The notes under the pieces: generated by a model
The model's database searches: none
The model's input: only the letters and a program-made list of their open reading frames with translations
Told to the model about the DNA's origin: nothing
Translations under genes and position numbers: made by a program
DNA from: Chitinophagaceae bacterium
Lineage (GTDB): Bacteria; Bacteroidota; Bacteroidia; Chitinophagales; Chitinophagaceae
Length of the DNA stretch: 11,157 nucleotides
Direction of reading: 5' to 3'
Assembly: GCA_026785745.1 (NCBI GenBank)
Contig: JAJAZO010000228.1
Coordinates: 1 to 11,157 of the forward strand
Part shown: one piece after another, positions 1 through 6,816 of the stretch
How the letters are laid out: every line of letters begins with the position of its first letter
Numbering within the stretch: position 1 is the first letter of the stretch

Positions 1-162
1 GTTGTAACCGCCGCCGCCACCGCCACCGCCGCTTTTACCTTTGTAGCCGCCGCCACCGCCGCCGCCACCTTTGTAGCCGCCACCGCCGCCGCCACCACTG
101 TAGCCGACACCGCCGCCACCGCCGCCGAAGCTTCTTTTCTTGAAGCCACTGCCACCACCACC
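1..162 (-). repeat. Low-complexity glycine-codon repeat encoding the RRM protein tail
   Basis: Read on the minus strand this stretch is a run of GGC/GGT codons broken at intervals by TAC AAA GGT (Tyr-Lys-Gly) and TAC AGT. The unit is roughly seven Gly codons plus Tyr-Lys-Gly, repeated imperfectly three to four times. It is in frame with the RRM domain, so it is coding low complexity rather than a CRISPR or satellite array. Such tracts are prone to slippage, so repeat number may vary between strains. Confidence 0.85.
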
Positions 163-408
163 TTCTGGTTTTGGACGACTTTCGTTAACTACGATGTTAC
201 GACCGTCAACTTCGGTACCATTCAAAGCAGCAATAGCCGCTTGTGCCTGTTCGTCGTTGGCCATTTCCACAAAACCAAAGCCTTTGCTGCGGTTAGTGAA
301 TTTGTCGTTAACAATTTTAGCCGAAACTACTTCACCATGTGAAGCAAAAAGGTTGGCGAGCTCCTGGTCTTTCAGGTTCCAACTGAGGTTTCCTACGTAA
401 ATGTTCAT
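1..408 (-). CDS. RRM-type RNA-binding protein with glycine-rich tail (3' end outside window)
   Basis: The frame opens with ATG at 408 and stays open to the window edge (136 residues visible, C-terminus missing). Residues 2-76 form one RNA recognition motif: the RNP2-like strand is IYVGNL (3-8) and the RNP1 octamer is KGFGFVEM (42-49), whose aromatic residues F44 and F46 would stack on RNA bases. From residue 83 the chain becomes almost pure glycine with periodic Tyr, Lys and Ser (GYKG, GYSG) and one basic patch, FKKRSF (89-94). Single-RRM proteins with Gly-rich tails are known in Bacteroidota and cyanobacteria, where they resemble eukaryotic cold-inducible glycine-rich proteins; a role in post-transcriptional control or cold response is inference from the family. 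There is no clear Shine-Dalgarno ahead of the ATG, which is usual in this phylum. It follows the rplI terminator by about 300 bases, so it is probably transcribed separately. Confidence 0.93.
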   Translation of the reverse strand, partial: MNIYVGNLSWNLKDQELANLFASHGEVVSAKIVNDKFTNRSKGFGFVEMANDEQAQAAIAALNGTEVDGRNIVVNESRPKPEGGGGSGFKKRSFGGGGGGVGYSGGGGGGGYKGGGGGGGGYKGKSGGGGGGGGYN

Positions 409-709
409 TTTGAGAGGTTTTAAAAAAAAATAAAAGTGTCAACAGTAAACAGTAACCTATGAACATTATAAGGTTTTCGAAACGTTCAGGACTTGTGAAA
501 CTGAAAGAGCACCAAATGCAAGACAAAATAACGGAATTTTTTCCCACATCTGGACAAATTTTTGCCCCGGAAGGATCCGAAAATCGGAAAATTTCCTTAA
601 AGACCTGATTTTTAGCTGATAACACTTAAAGGTAGCAAATAGATTTGCAGAAAATACGGAGCGAAACAAGGTTGCTGGCTTTGAAATTACCAGTTTTATT
701 CACAATGGA
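409..709. other. Intergenic region upstream of the RRM gene
   Basis: About 300 bases between the RRM gene start and the rplI terminator. Open frames here on the minus strand (332-625, 466-669) encode no recognisable protein, and the first overlaps the RRM gene out of frame. The region must hold the RRM promoter. I find only near matches to the TAnnTTTG box on the minus strand (for example around 524-531, with a TTG complement at 555-557, spacing about 23), none convincing. An A/T-rich tract (419-435) lies just ahead of the start codon. A long untranslated leader, as in cold-shock genes, is possible but not shown. Confidence 0.4.
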
Positions 710-711
710 AT

Positions 712-746
712 AAAAAAAAGTCCCTCCAATAATAGAGAGACTTTTT
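712..746 (-). terminator. Intrinsic terminator of the rpsF-rpsR-rplI operon
   Basis: On the minus strand, 18 bases after the rplI stop codon, the RNA can form GUCUCUC paired with GAGGGAC (one G-U pair), extended by an A/U stem (AAAA with UUUU). The loop is about 7 bases and a run of eight U residues follows (719-712 in plus coordinates). This is a standard Rho-independent terminator, correctly placed to end the ribosomal operon before the RRM gene. Confidence 0.85.
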
Positions 747-763
747 AAATAGTTTCGAAAATA

Positions 764-1210
764 TTATTCAGCTACTACTTCAAATTCAACCTCAGTTGAC
801 TTGCCATTACCAAAATCAATTGTGGCTTTGTAAGTACCCAGCTCTTTTACTTCGTCAGCGATAGTGATTTTTCTACGGTCAATTTCATACCCTTTTTGCT
901 CCCGGATTGCACGGCTTATTTGCAGAGAAGTTATGCTACCGAATATTTTACCACTTGTTCCTGTTTTAGCACCCAGCTTTAATGGAGCTTCAGTCAACTT
1001 AGCAATTACATTATTCACTTCTGCAAGCATTTTATCTTCTTTCTTTTTCACTTGCTTCATTCTCTCTTCTAATTGCTTCTTATTGCTGGGGCTGTTTTCA
1101 ATGGCCAGTTGACGGGGCAGTAAATAATTACGGGCATAGCCGTTCTTTACTTTTACTACTTCGTTTTTGCCACCAAGATTATCTACGTCCTGAATTAAAA
1201 TGATTTCCAT
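764..1210 (-). CDS. rplI: 50S ribosomal protein L9
   Basis: Encodes 148 residues, the normal length for bL9, which binds domain V of 23S rRNA near the base of the L1 stalk and helps keep reading frame. The N-terminal domain shows the L9 signature, GGKNEVVKVKNGYARNYL (13-30) followed by LPRQLA. A charged helix follows (about 41-75) and then the C-terminal domain with GKIFGSIT (87-94), a conserved rRNA-contacting loop. The ATG at 1210 is preferred over an in-frame TTG at 1231: it begins with the canonical MEIILIQDV and has an AAAGAGA purine tract about 4 bases upstream, whereas the extra MVNKKRT has no counterpart in the family. Third gene of rpsF-rpsR-rplI, followed by an intrinsic terminator. 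It is separated from rpsR by 80 bases that contain a strong inverted repeat. Confidence 0.98.
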   Translation of the reverse strand: MEIILIQDVDNLGGKNEVVKVKNGYARNYLLPRQLAIENSPSNKKQLEERMKQVKKKEDKMLAEVNNVIAKLTEAPLKLGAKTGTSGKIFGSITSLQISRAIREQKGYEIDRRKITIADEVKELGTYKATIDFGNGKSTEVEFEVVAE

Positions 1211-1236
1211 TGTTCTCTTTTTGTTCACCAACCCAG

Positions 1237-1277
1237 TCTCGCCTGAGGCCAGACTGTCTCTCTCGCCTCAGGCGAGA
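1237..1277. repeat. Inverted repeat in the rpsR-rplI spacer
   Basis: The 13-base arm TCTCGCCTGAGGC (1237-1249) is perfectly complementary to GCCTCAGGCGAGA (1265-1277), with a 15-base loop. The right half alone is also a near-perfect palindrome (1259-1279, arms TCTCTCGCCT and AGGCGAGAGA around one C), and CAGTCT (1234-1239) can pair with AGACTG (1251-1256), so two alternative folds exist. It is GC-rich in an AT-leaning neighbourhood. There is no U run after it, so it does not look like a terminator. Most likely it is a dispersed palindromic element or an mRNA processing or stability hairpin inside the operon. Confidence 0.85.
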
Positions 1278-1290
1278 GATTAGGGTGAGG

Positions 1291-1554
1291 TTATTTTAAA
1301 AGGTCTGTTACGTAAGGCAGTAATGACATCTGACGGGCTTTTTTTACCGCATCAGAAACTTTGCGCTGAAACTTCAGGCTGTTTCCAGAAAGGCGGCGGG
1401 GTAATAATTTTCCCTGCTCGTTCAGAAATTTTTTCAAAAACTCTACATCTTTGTAATCAATGTAGCGGATTTTATATTTTTTAAAGCGACAGAATTTTTT
1501 TACTCTTTTGTCTGCTTTAATAGCGGTCAGATATTTTATTTCGTTTTTTGCCAT
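1291..1554 (-). CDS. rpsR: 30S ribosomal protein S18
   Basis: Encodes 87 residues, within the usual bS18 range. S18 pairs with S6 on the platform of the small subunit and contacts 16S rRNA. Family blocks visible are FCRFKK (21-26), the conserved IRYIDYKD (29-36), [16 protein letters not shown] and [16 protein letters not shown], ending with [10 protein letters not shown] as in other Bacteroidota S18 proteins. The ATG at 1554 lies 3 bases after the rpsF stop codon, so the two partners S6 and S18 are tightly, probably translationally, coupled. Only the single Cys of the CRFKK block is present; no zinc-binding set is seen. Confidence 0.98.
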   Translation of the reverse strand: MAKNEIKYLTAIKADKRVKKFCRFKKYKIRYIDYKDVEFLKKFLNEQGKLLPRRLSGNSLKFQRKVSDAVKKARQMSLLPYVTDLLK

Positions 1555-1557
1555 GGC

Positions 1558-1914
1558 TTATACCTCCGCTAATTTTTCAGTTCCGGTTTTAGCGCCACTT
1601 TTCTTTCTTGCATTATACTCAACGGCGTATTTATCGAGTTTAGTGCACAGGTGACGAAGTGCTGCTTCGTCACGGAGTAATTGAATTTTCAATTTCTCAT
1701 TAAAATCAGATGCCGCAGTGTACTGTAGCACCCAATATAATCCCGTTGTTTTTTTCTGGATCGGGTAAGCCAATGATTTCAATCCCCAGGGATTTTCAGC
1801 CACAATAGAGCCACCTGCATCGGTGATCAGCTTCGCATATTTTTTTTGCTCAGCCTTAAACTCATCATCGCTCAAAACAGGGGTAAAAATCACCATCAAT
1901 TCGTAATTGTTCAT
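1558..1914 (-). CDS. rpsF: 30S ribosomal protein S6
   Basis: Encodes 118 residues, typical of bS6. It has a single ferredoxin-like fold: MNNYELMVIFTPVLSDDE at the start (the conserved YE.M.I..P strand), then WGLKSLAYPIQKKTTGLYWVLQY in the centre, which carries the S18 and rRNA binding surface. The C-terminus is charged (KKSGAKTGTEKLAEV) as in many S6 proteins. The start at 1914 is set by homology and by the purine tract AAAAAGG ending 4 bases upstream. The frame stays open to 2214, but that extension has no S6-like sequence and covers the promoter and leader. First gene of the S6-S18-L9 operon. In several phyla an S6:S18 complex represses its own mRNA by binding a leader structure; here a long structured leader is present but the motif is not proven. 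Confidence 0.98.
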   Translation of the reverse strand: MNNYELMVIFTPVLSDDEFKAEQKKYAKLITDAGGSIVAENPWGLKSLAYPIQKKTTGLYWVLQYTAASDFNEKLKIQLLRDEAALRHLCTKLDKYAVEYNARKKSGAKTGTEKLAEV

Positions 1915-1933
1915 TTTACCTTTTTGTTTTAGT

Positions 1934-2004
1934 CCCGCCTTCGCAAAAGCTATGGCGGGCAAGTTTAAAATTCGATTTATCCGCCATAGCATTTGTGAAG
2001 GCGG
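1934..2004. repeat. Long imperfect inverted repeat in the rpsF leader
   Basis: Arms 1935-1958 and 1981-2004 are complementary at 22 of 24 positions, with a 22-base AT-rich loop. Each arm begins CCGCC and ends GGCGG, so each can also fold alone. In the rpsF mRNA the hairpin ends about 20 bases upstream of the start codon, next to the ribosome binding site. No U run follows, so it is not a simple terminator. Candidates are a dispersed REP-like palindromic element or a regulatory leader hairpin. Confidence 0.85.
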
Positions 2005-2065
2005 TTTATCCCAATGGACATTCCGCATTGTGCGAAAAGAATCTGCGAACACAGATTTGGGGCGG

Positions 2066-2094
2066 CAAAGATAGGAGTTTAGACCCAGACTCAG
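2066..2094 (-). promoter_or_regulatory. Promoter of the rpsF-rpsR-rplI operon
   Basis: The minus strand holds TATCTTTG (2073 to 2066), an exact match to the Bacteroidota -7 box TAnnTTTG. It is preceded 18 bases upstream by CTG (2094-2092), one base off the -33 TTG. Transcription would start near 2058-2061, giving an rpsF leader of about 145 bases that contains the small hairpin AATCTG/CAGATT (2040-2057) and the long inverted repeat. The upstream nuclease terminator at 2247-2280 isolates this unit. Confidence 0.65.
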
Positions 2095-2242
2095 GGGGTC
2101 ATTTTTGAAGCTTTTTTGATTATTTGTAATGGCAAGCAAAAACCCGGTTATTGCCGATAATTCCATTTTTAGCAAAATGATTATCAGCAATTTAAGATCT
2201 TGTAATAGTTGCAAAAACTTATTATATAAATATTGGGCTGTA

Positions 2243-2280
2243 AATTAAAAGACCATCCCAATTTTACAGGATGGCCTCTT
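2243..2280 (-). terminator. Intrinsic terminator of the secreted nuclease gene
   Basis: On the minus strand, 25 bases after the TGA stop, the 12-base arm AAGAGGCCAUCC (2280-2269) pairs with GGAUGGUCUUUU (2258-2247), including two G-U pairs, with a loop of about 10 bases. The U residues of the 3' arm run into AAUUUA. Because the flanks are A/T-symmetrical it might also work on the plus strand, but no plus-strand gene ends here. Confidence 0.8.
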
Positions 2281-2305
2281 AATTTATTCAAAGCTCCTCT
2301 TTCTA

Positions 2306-5300
2306 TCAATTACGATACACTACGATTCGCTTCGCCCCTAAAATCCGGCCATCTGCTCCCCTGAGTTCTACAAGGTATATACCAGATGATGCAGCTGCAT
2401 TAAGTATTACCTCTATTCTTGTGTATGGCAAATTTGCAGGGGATACCTGCTGATGCACCTTTCTTCCTTTTGAATCATACACTATCAGTGTTAATTGCTC
2501 ATTCACAAGATTGTAATAGCGTATCCAAAACTGACCATTGTTCGGATTCGGTGCCACATAGAACCGTTCTGATAGTGCAGCACTTAATATCAAATCTCCC
2601 GATGTAGCTACACAACCATTCGGATCTGTGTAGGTAGCCTTGTATGTTCCTGCATCATCCACTGTCAGATTTGATAATGTACCTGTGGTTACCGTCGGCA
2701 CCCTTGCTACACCATTTTTAAACCAGGCAAAAGTTCCACCTGTTGGATTTACGCTGGCAACTAAACTTGTTGTTTGAGTCGGTAATAATATGGGTGGGTT
2801 GGAAGCGGTTAAATTTATTGTTGGTAATGGGTTTACATATAAGGATGCAGGATTAGAAATTATCGATGTACATAATCCTATCACATTAACCCGGTATGTA
2901 TTGGTGTTCATACTTTGCGTTACTGCAGTAAAAGTCAGTGATGAACCTGTTTGACCTGCTATATTCGTCCATACTCCTGATAGGAATTGCTGCCACTGAT
3001 AGCTTACAGCATTGCTTGCACTTACACTGAATATCGCTGTAGACGTTGCACACACTGTTCTGTTAGCAGGCTGTGTACCTATAACTGGTAACTGGCCATC
3101 CGTCACCGTTACATTGAATGTACAGGTAGATAAATTACCACATGCATCGGCAGCTGTTACTGTTACTGGTGTTGTACCCATAGCAAATACACTGCCCGAT
3201 GCTGGCACCGACGTAATCGTTACAACACCTCCACAGTTGTCGGTAGCAGTTGGTGTAAACGTAATTACTGCTGTACAAGATCCTATTGGTGTTGCTGCTG
3301 CTATATTGGATGGACAGATAATGACCGGTGCTGTCTGGTCATTTACAGTAATAATTTGTGTGCATTGTGCAAAGTTGCCACAGACATCTGTTCCACGGTA
3401 AGTCCTGGTTATTGTATACCTGTTTGCACAGGTTTGTGCACTGATAACATCACCCACATGCGTTATTGTTACAACACCACCGCAGTTATCAGATACCCCT
3501 GTTACCGAAGTAATATTAGGAACAGGTACCAGGCTGGTACAGCTTACTGTAACAGCTGCCGGACAGGTTAATGTTGGCGGCGTGATATCATTTACAGTTA
3601 TTATCTGTGCGCAAACTGCAGAATTACCAGCGGCATCTGTAGCCCGGTAAGTTCTTGTAATGGTATATCTGTTTGCACAGGTTTGAGCACTGATGACATC
3701 TCCCACATGAGTTACTACAACACCTGAACAATTATCACTTGCCGTTACCGATGCAATATTGACAGCAGGCACTGCACTTGTACAGCTTACTGTTACATTC
3801 GCAGGACAGGTAATTGTTGGATTTATATTATCAGTAAATAAAATATACGCAACCGGGGCATCATGATCTGAGATACGTTCAGGACGATTAGCATCAGTTC
3901 TATACACTTCTGGAAAATCAGCGTCAACTCTTGCAATGCTAAAGCGGCTGATTTTACTTGCTAAATTGGAACTTACCAGTATATGATCCAATACCTGGGC
4001 ACTTCCGCTAAAACTATACGTATAGCGTTGAGCTGCCGGATATGTTTCAACTAAATTAGTAAGATTAGGATTGACCAAATCCGGCGAGGCTACTACAACA
4101 TCTGATGCAGGGGTTGGTGTGCCTTTGATAGTTCCCATCAAATCTACATACCCATCGCTGAACTCAAATGCATTATAATCTCCAGCGGAAATAATATTAG
4201 CTGTTGGATTACTTGTTTGAAATCCCTGGATTAGATTGGCGAGAAATTCTGCCTGTGCTTTTCGTTTTGCTCTTACACGGGTACCAGTTGACCCCACATC
4301 ATCAATACCATTAAGCGAACGGAGGTGGTTAACAATTACAGTTATATTATCAGGAGTTGTACAGCCAGGTTTTGTAAACGTTGCATTCATTACCAAAGGG
4401 GGTCTGTCATTGAGCAAAGCAGGTAAACCTGTTGTTGGATCGGTATAGGTTGTCGTTAATCCATATTGCGTAACAGTTGTAACATTTACTCTTGCAGGTT
4501 TAACCAGGAATCCCACATCAATACCTCCCACATCATTACCTTCCGAAAGGTAGGCTTGATAGTTTGGACTGGGATTACCGGCAGCTATCGCATCAGCGTT
4601 TACTTTTGTGGCAATAGCTTGTAATACGACAAGTTTTTCAACTTCAACAATACAAAGTATATCAGGTGTGCGGAGAACATTGCGGATAGCCAATGAAACT
4701 TTATTAAGCCGGTTGTTATAAGCTGTTGTTGTTAATACAGCATCTCCATTGGGGTCATTAATATCATCATAAAATCTTTCAATATTAAATGATGCTACCG
4801 TCAGTTCATCAGCCGTCTGTGCAGGAACTGCCGTAAAGGTTAATCCGTTATTGCTGACAACAGGTGTAATGGAAGGGTCAATGTCAATAGTATAAACACG
4901 GCTTCTGTAGTCAAGGGGGCCGACTACATTTGTAAGGACAGCACCGGTAGCTACATCAATAGCAGCACTTCCGATTGAATTACTTCCTACACCAATCAAT
5001 TCAGGATTTGCATCCCAACGGGGAACAGTTACTGGTGCACCGGGTGGTAAAGGATCAGGCTGTTCAACACCTGGCTCACGGAACGGCCTGGCCACACCTG
5101 TAATAACACCATAGAAGAATCCATTACTAACTGAGGTTGCAGCTGATTCGGTTTTGTTTCCCTGAGTAGGTGCAACAACTGTCATTGAATTTACCTGTAC
5201 CCTCATACTTTCAAATTTTTCTAACTGGTATAGACCACCGCCCGGATTAGTATTTGCACTTGTCAGCACAATTGCTGCCGGTAAAGGGTTGCCGGTACTT

Positions 5301-6592
5301 AAAACTGTTACTCCCGGAGAAATGATTTCTGTTTGAGATGGACTGTTAGGATCAGTAGAAGGAATAAATTCTACAATTGTTCCGGTTACACAAACCCGGT
5401 TTCCGATTACTGCTGCAGCTGGCGGCGCACTGGATGTAAAAACAAAAATTCCTTCCGACGTATTAGGGTTGGCATCTGTATTTGCATCTGGTGTTTGCAT
5501 AAAAAAACAATTCGACCGTACACCTGTTACTACTCCGCTTGTTGTCTCCACATTTCCCACAAAGGGGGAGGCATTACCAGTTCCCTGTATTTCTGCTATT
5601 GTATGGGTGGGTGGATTGCATGGGGCATTGATTATTGTAATAGCAAATGCTTTAGAGGAAGTTGCAGAGGCTCCATCGGTAACCTGCACAGTGAAATTAA
5701 AAGTACCGCTTGCTGTTGGTGTGCCGGTAACAGCACCTGATGCAGCTAAAGAGGTGCCCGTTGGTAATGTACCGCTCAACAAAGAAAAGGTGTATGTTGG
5801 TGTACCACCGAAAGCCAGAATAGTTTGGCTGTAGGCCATACCTATAGTTCCTCCGGCCAAAGGTGAGGAAGTTGATATTGATAAGGGACCTGCTGTACCG
5901 CTGGAAGTAATATTTATATCATCAATACCCACCCACTCATCACTCCCTGTTGCATTGGTACTCATGATGCGGACTTCAACCTGTGGCTGATTATTACAGG
6001 CTATTGGCAGAGTAACATCTACTGCTGTTACCAATGTAGCAATGCTGGGTCCGGTAGTGGCATCTGCTATATAGCCTGCTGCTAAGTTGGTAAAATTTCC
6101 AGTGCTGCCAATTCTGTATTGCAACGCAACTTGTTGCACGGCATTATCTGCTGTACCATCAATATCCCGTACATTGTATTGAACCCTTACGCTGCTTTGG
6201 GCTGCAGTGTTCAAATAAATAATAAGATGAGGTGCATCTGCCGTACCAGAACCCTGTAAGGCAATAGTGGGGTTGGGTATGCCATCAAATTCTGCCACGC
6301 CTCCATTGGTAATAGTTGTATTGCTTTGATTAGCTATCACATCCAGATCATTAGCTACTGATGATGATCCTGTCAATAGAGTTTGAGGGTCTATACCGGT
6401 AGCAGTAGTTATATCCTGTCCCAAAAAACCCTGAATGCTGGCTACCCCTGCCCAGTTATCATTTGCTGTTATTAATGTGGTGTTAGTCCAGTTTTGTGTA
6501 AAGGCTCCAACGGACAAGGCATAATAATTTGTATCGTAAATCCTAAAAGAAAAAGTGATAATAGCAATAGCTAACAGGCAAAGCTTTCTCAT
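2306..6592 (-). CDS. Secreted multidomain endonuclease/exonuclease/phosphatase-family protein with T9SS sorting domain
   Basis: Encodes 1428 residues from ATG 6592; an in-frame TTG at 6619 is less likely because MRKLCLLAIAIITFSF then starts a Sec signal peptide. Domains in order: an N-terminal beta-rich domain (about 30-230); a putative Ig (He_PIG) domain (235-320); an OB-fold-like region as in ExeM/NucH-type extracellular nucleases (321-590); the catalytic EEP domain (596-917); two HYR-like domains and one HYR domain (919-1166); two Ig-like domains (1167-1339); and a C-terminal T9SS type A sorting domain (1340-1428: PNPNNGQFWI, VYDSKGRKV, SGIYLVEL). EEP catalytic residues visible are N603 in SFNIERF, E650 in IVEVEK, H756 in VNHLRS, D805 and N807 in GDYNAF, and H910 in SDHDAP, so the enzyme looks intact. 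The likely role is Mg2+-dependent hydrolysis of extracellular DNA or RNA, attached to the surface or released by T9SS. A phosphodiesterase or other phosphatase activity cannot be excluded. Monocistronic, with its own terminator. Confidence 0.9.
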   Translation of the reverse strand: MRKLCLLAIAIITFSFRIYDTNYYALSVGAFTQNWTNTTLITANDNWAGVASIQGFLGQDITTATGIDPQTLLTGSSSVANDLDVIANQSNTTITNGGVAEFDGIPNPTIALQGSGTADAPHLIIYLNTAAQSSVRVQYNVRDIDGTADNAVQQVALQYRIGSTGNFTNLAAGYIADATTGPSIATLVTAVDVTLPIACNNQPQVEVRIMSTNATGSDEWVGIDDINITSSGTAGPLSISTSSPLAGGTIGMAYSQTILAFGGTPTYTFSLLSGTLPTGTSLAASGAVTGTPTASGTFNFTVQVTDGASATSSKAFAITIINAPCNPPTHTIAEIQGTGNASPFVGNVETTSGVVTGVRSNCFFMQTPDANTDANPNTSEGIFVFTSSAPPAAAVIGNRVCVTGTIVEFIPSTDPNSPSQTEIISPGVTVLSTGNPLPAAIVLTSANTNPGGGLYQLEKFESMRVQVNSMTVVAPTQGNKTESAATSVSNGFFYGVITGVARPFREPGVEQPDPLPPGAPVTVPRWDANPELIGVGSNSIGSAAIDVATGAVLTNVVGPLDYRSRVYTIDIDPSITPVVSNNGLTFTAVPAQTADELTVASFNIERFYDDINDPNGDAVLTTTAYNNRLNKVSLAIRNVLRTPDILCIVEVEKLVVLQAIATKVNADAIAAGNPSPNYQAYLSEGNDVGGIDVGFLVKPARVNVTTVTQYGLTTTYTDPTTGLPALLNDRPPLVMNATFTKPGCTTPDNITVIVNHLRSLNGIDDVGSTGTRVRAKRKAQAEFLANLIQGFQTSNPTANIISAGDYNAFEFSDGYVDLMGTIKGTPTPASDVVVASPDLVNPNLTNLVETYPAAQRYTYSFSGSAQVLDHILVSSNLASKISRFSIARVDADFPEVYRTDANRPERISDHDAPVAYILFTDNINPTITCPANVTVSCTSAVPAVNIASVTASDNCSGVVVTHVGDVISAQTCANRYTITRTYRATDAAGNSAVCAQIITVNDITPPTLTCPAAVTVSCTSLVPVPNITSVTGVSDNCGGVVTITHVGDVISAQTCANRYTITRTYRGTDVCGNFAQCTQIITVNDQTAPVIICPSNIAAATPIGSCTAVITFTPTATDNCGGVVTITSVPASGSVFAMGTTPVTVTAADACGNLSTCTFNVTVTDGQLPVIGTQPANRTVCATSTAIFSVSASNAVSYQWQQFLSGVWTNIAGQTGSSLTFTAVTQSMNTNTYRVNVIGLCTSIISNPASLYVNPLPTINLTASNPPILLPTQTTSLVASVNPTGGTFAWFKNGVARVPTVTTGTLSNLTVDDAGTYKATYTDPNGCVATSGDLILSAALSERFYVAPNPNNGQFWIRYYNLVNEQLTLIVYDSKGRKVHQQVSPANLPYTRIEVILNAAASSGIYLVELRGADGRILGAKRIVVYRN
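3397..3712 (-). repeat. Duplicated HYR-like module segment within the nuclease gene
   Basis: DNA at about 3398-3465 and 3647-3712 is closely similar and offset by exactly 249 bases (83 codons). Both copies encode HVGDVISAQTCANRYTITRT. The two HYR-like domains differ more elsewhere (T-A-S-D-N-C-S versus V-S-D-N-C-G), so this is a tandem domain duplication homogenised in its centre, by selection or gene conversion. Confidence 0.8.
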
Positions 6593-6816
6593 AAACAACA
6601 GTTTTATTTTTAGTGACAAAAAATATCGCTTTATTACAGCAATGTAAAATCATGTAATCTTTTCAACATAAGTAATAAAGCATGTTATCAGATTATTATC
6701 TGGCTTTTGATAAAGTGGGGATTAATTATAAACGATGCGGCTAAGCTAAGAAAATTTTTTTATGTTGTCATTCTGAAAAGCAACAGGCATTTTAATAGAT
6801 ATACAGAGTTGATTTA

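Noticed and set aside
1..162. CRISPR-like or satellite appearance of the left edge
   Set aside because: The repeat is in frame with the RRM domain and is explained by glycine codons; there are no unique spacers of constant length.
332..669. Minus-strand open frames of 67 and 97 codons near the RRM gene start
   Set aside because: One overlaps the RRM gene out of frame; neither has a recognisable sequence or a convincing start.
1211..1231. Upstream TTG start for L9 (adds MVNKKRT)
   Set aside because: L9 proteins begin with the equivalent of MEIILIQDV, and the ATG at 1210 has its own purine-rich tract upstream.
1915..2214. N-terminal extension of the S6 reading frame by about 100 residues
   Set aside because: S6 family length and the purine tract at 1919-1925 place the start at 1914; the extension covers a promoter match and palindromic leader and resembles no protein.
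3012..5834. Several plus-strand open frames of 70-135 codons inside the nuclease gene
   Set aside because: They are antisense to a Thr/Val/Ala-rich coding sequence, show no known domains and no promoter, and follow from its composition.
6593..6619. Upstream TTG start for the secreted nuclease
   Set aside because: The ATG at 6592 gives a cleaner signal peptide; the nine extra residues add nothing recognisable.
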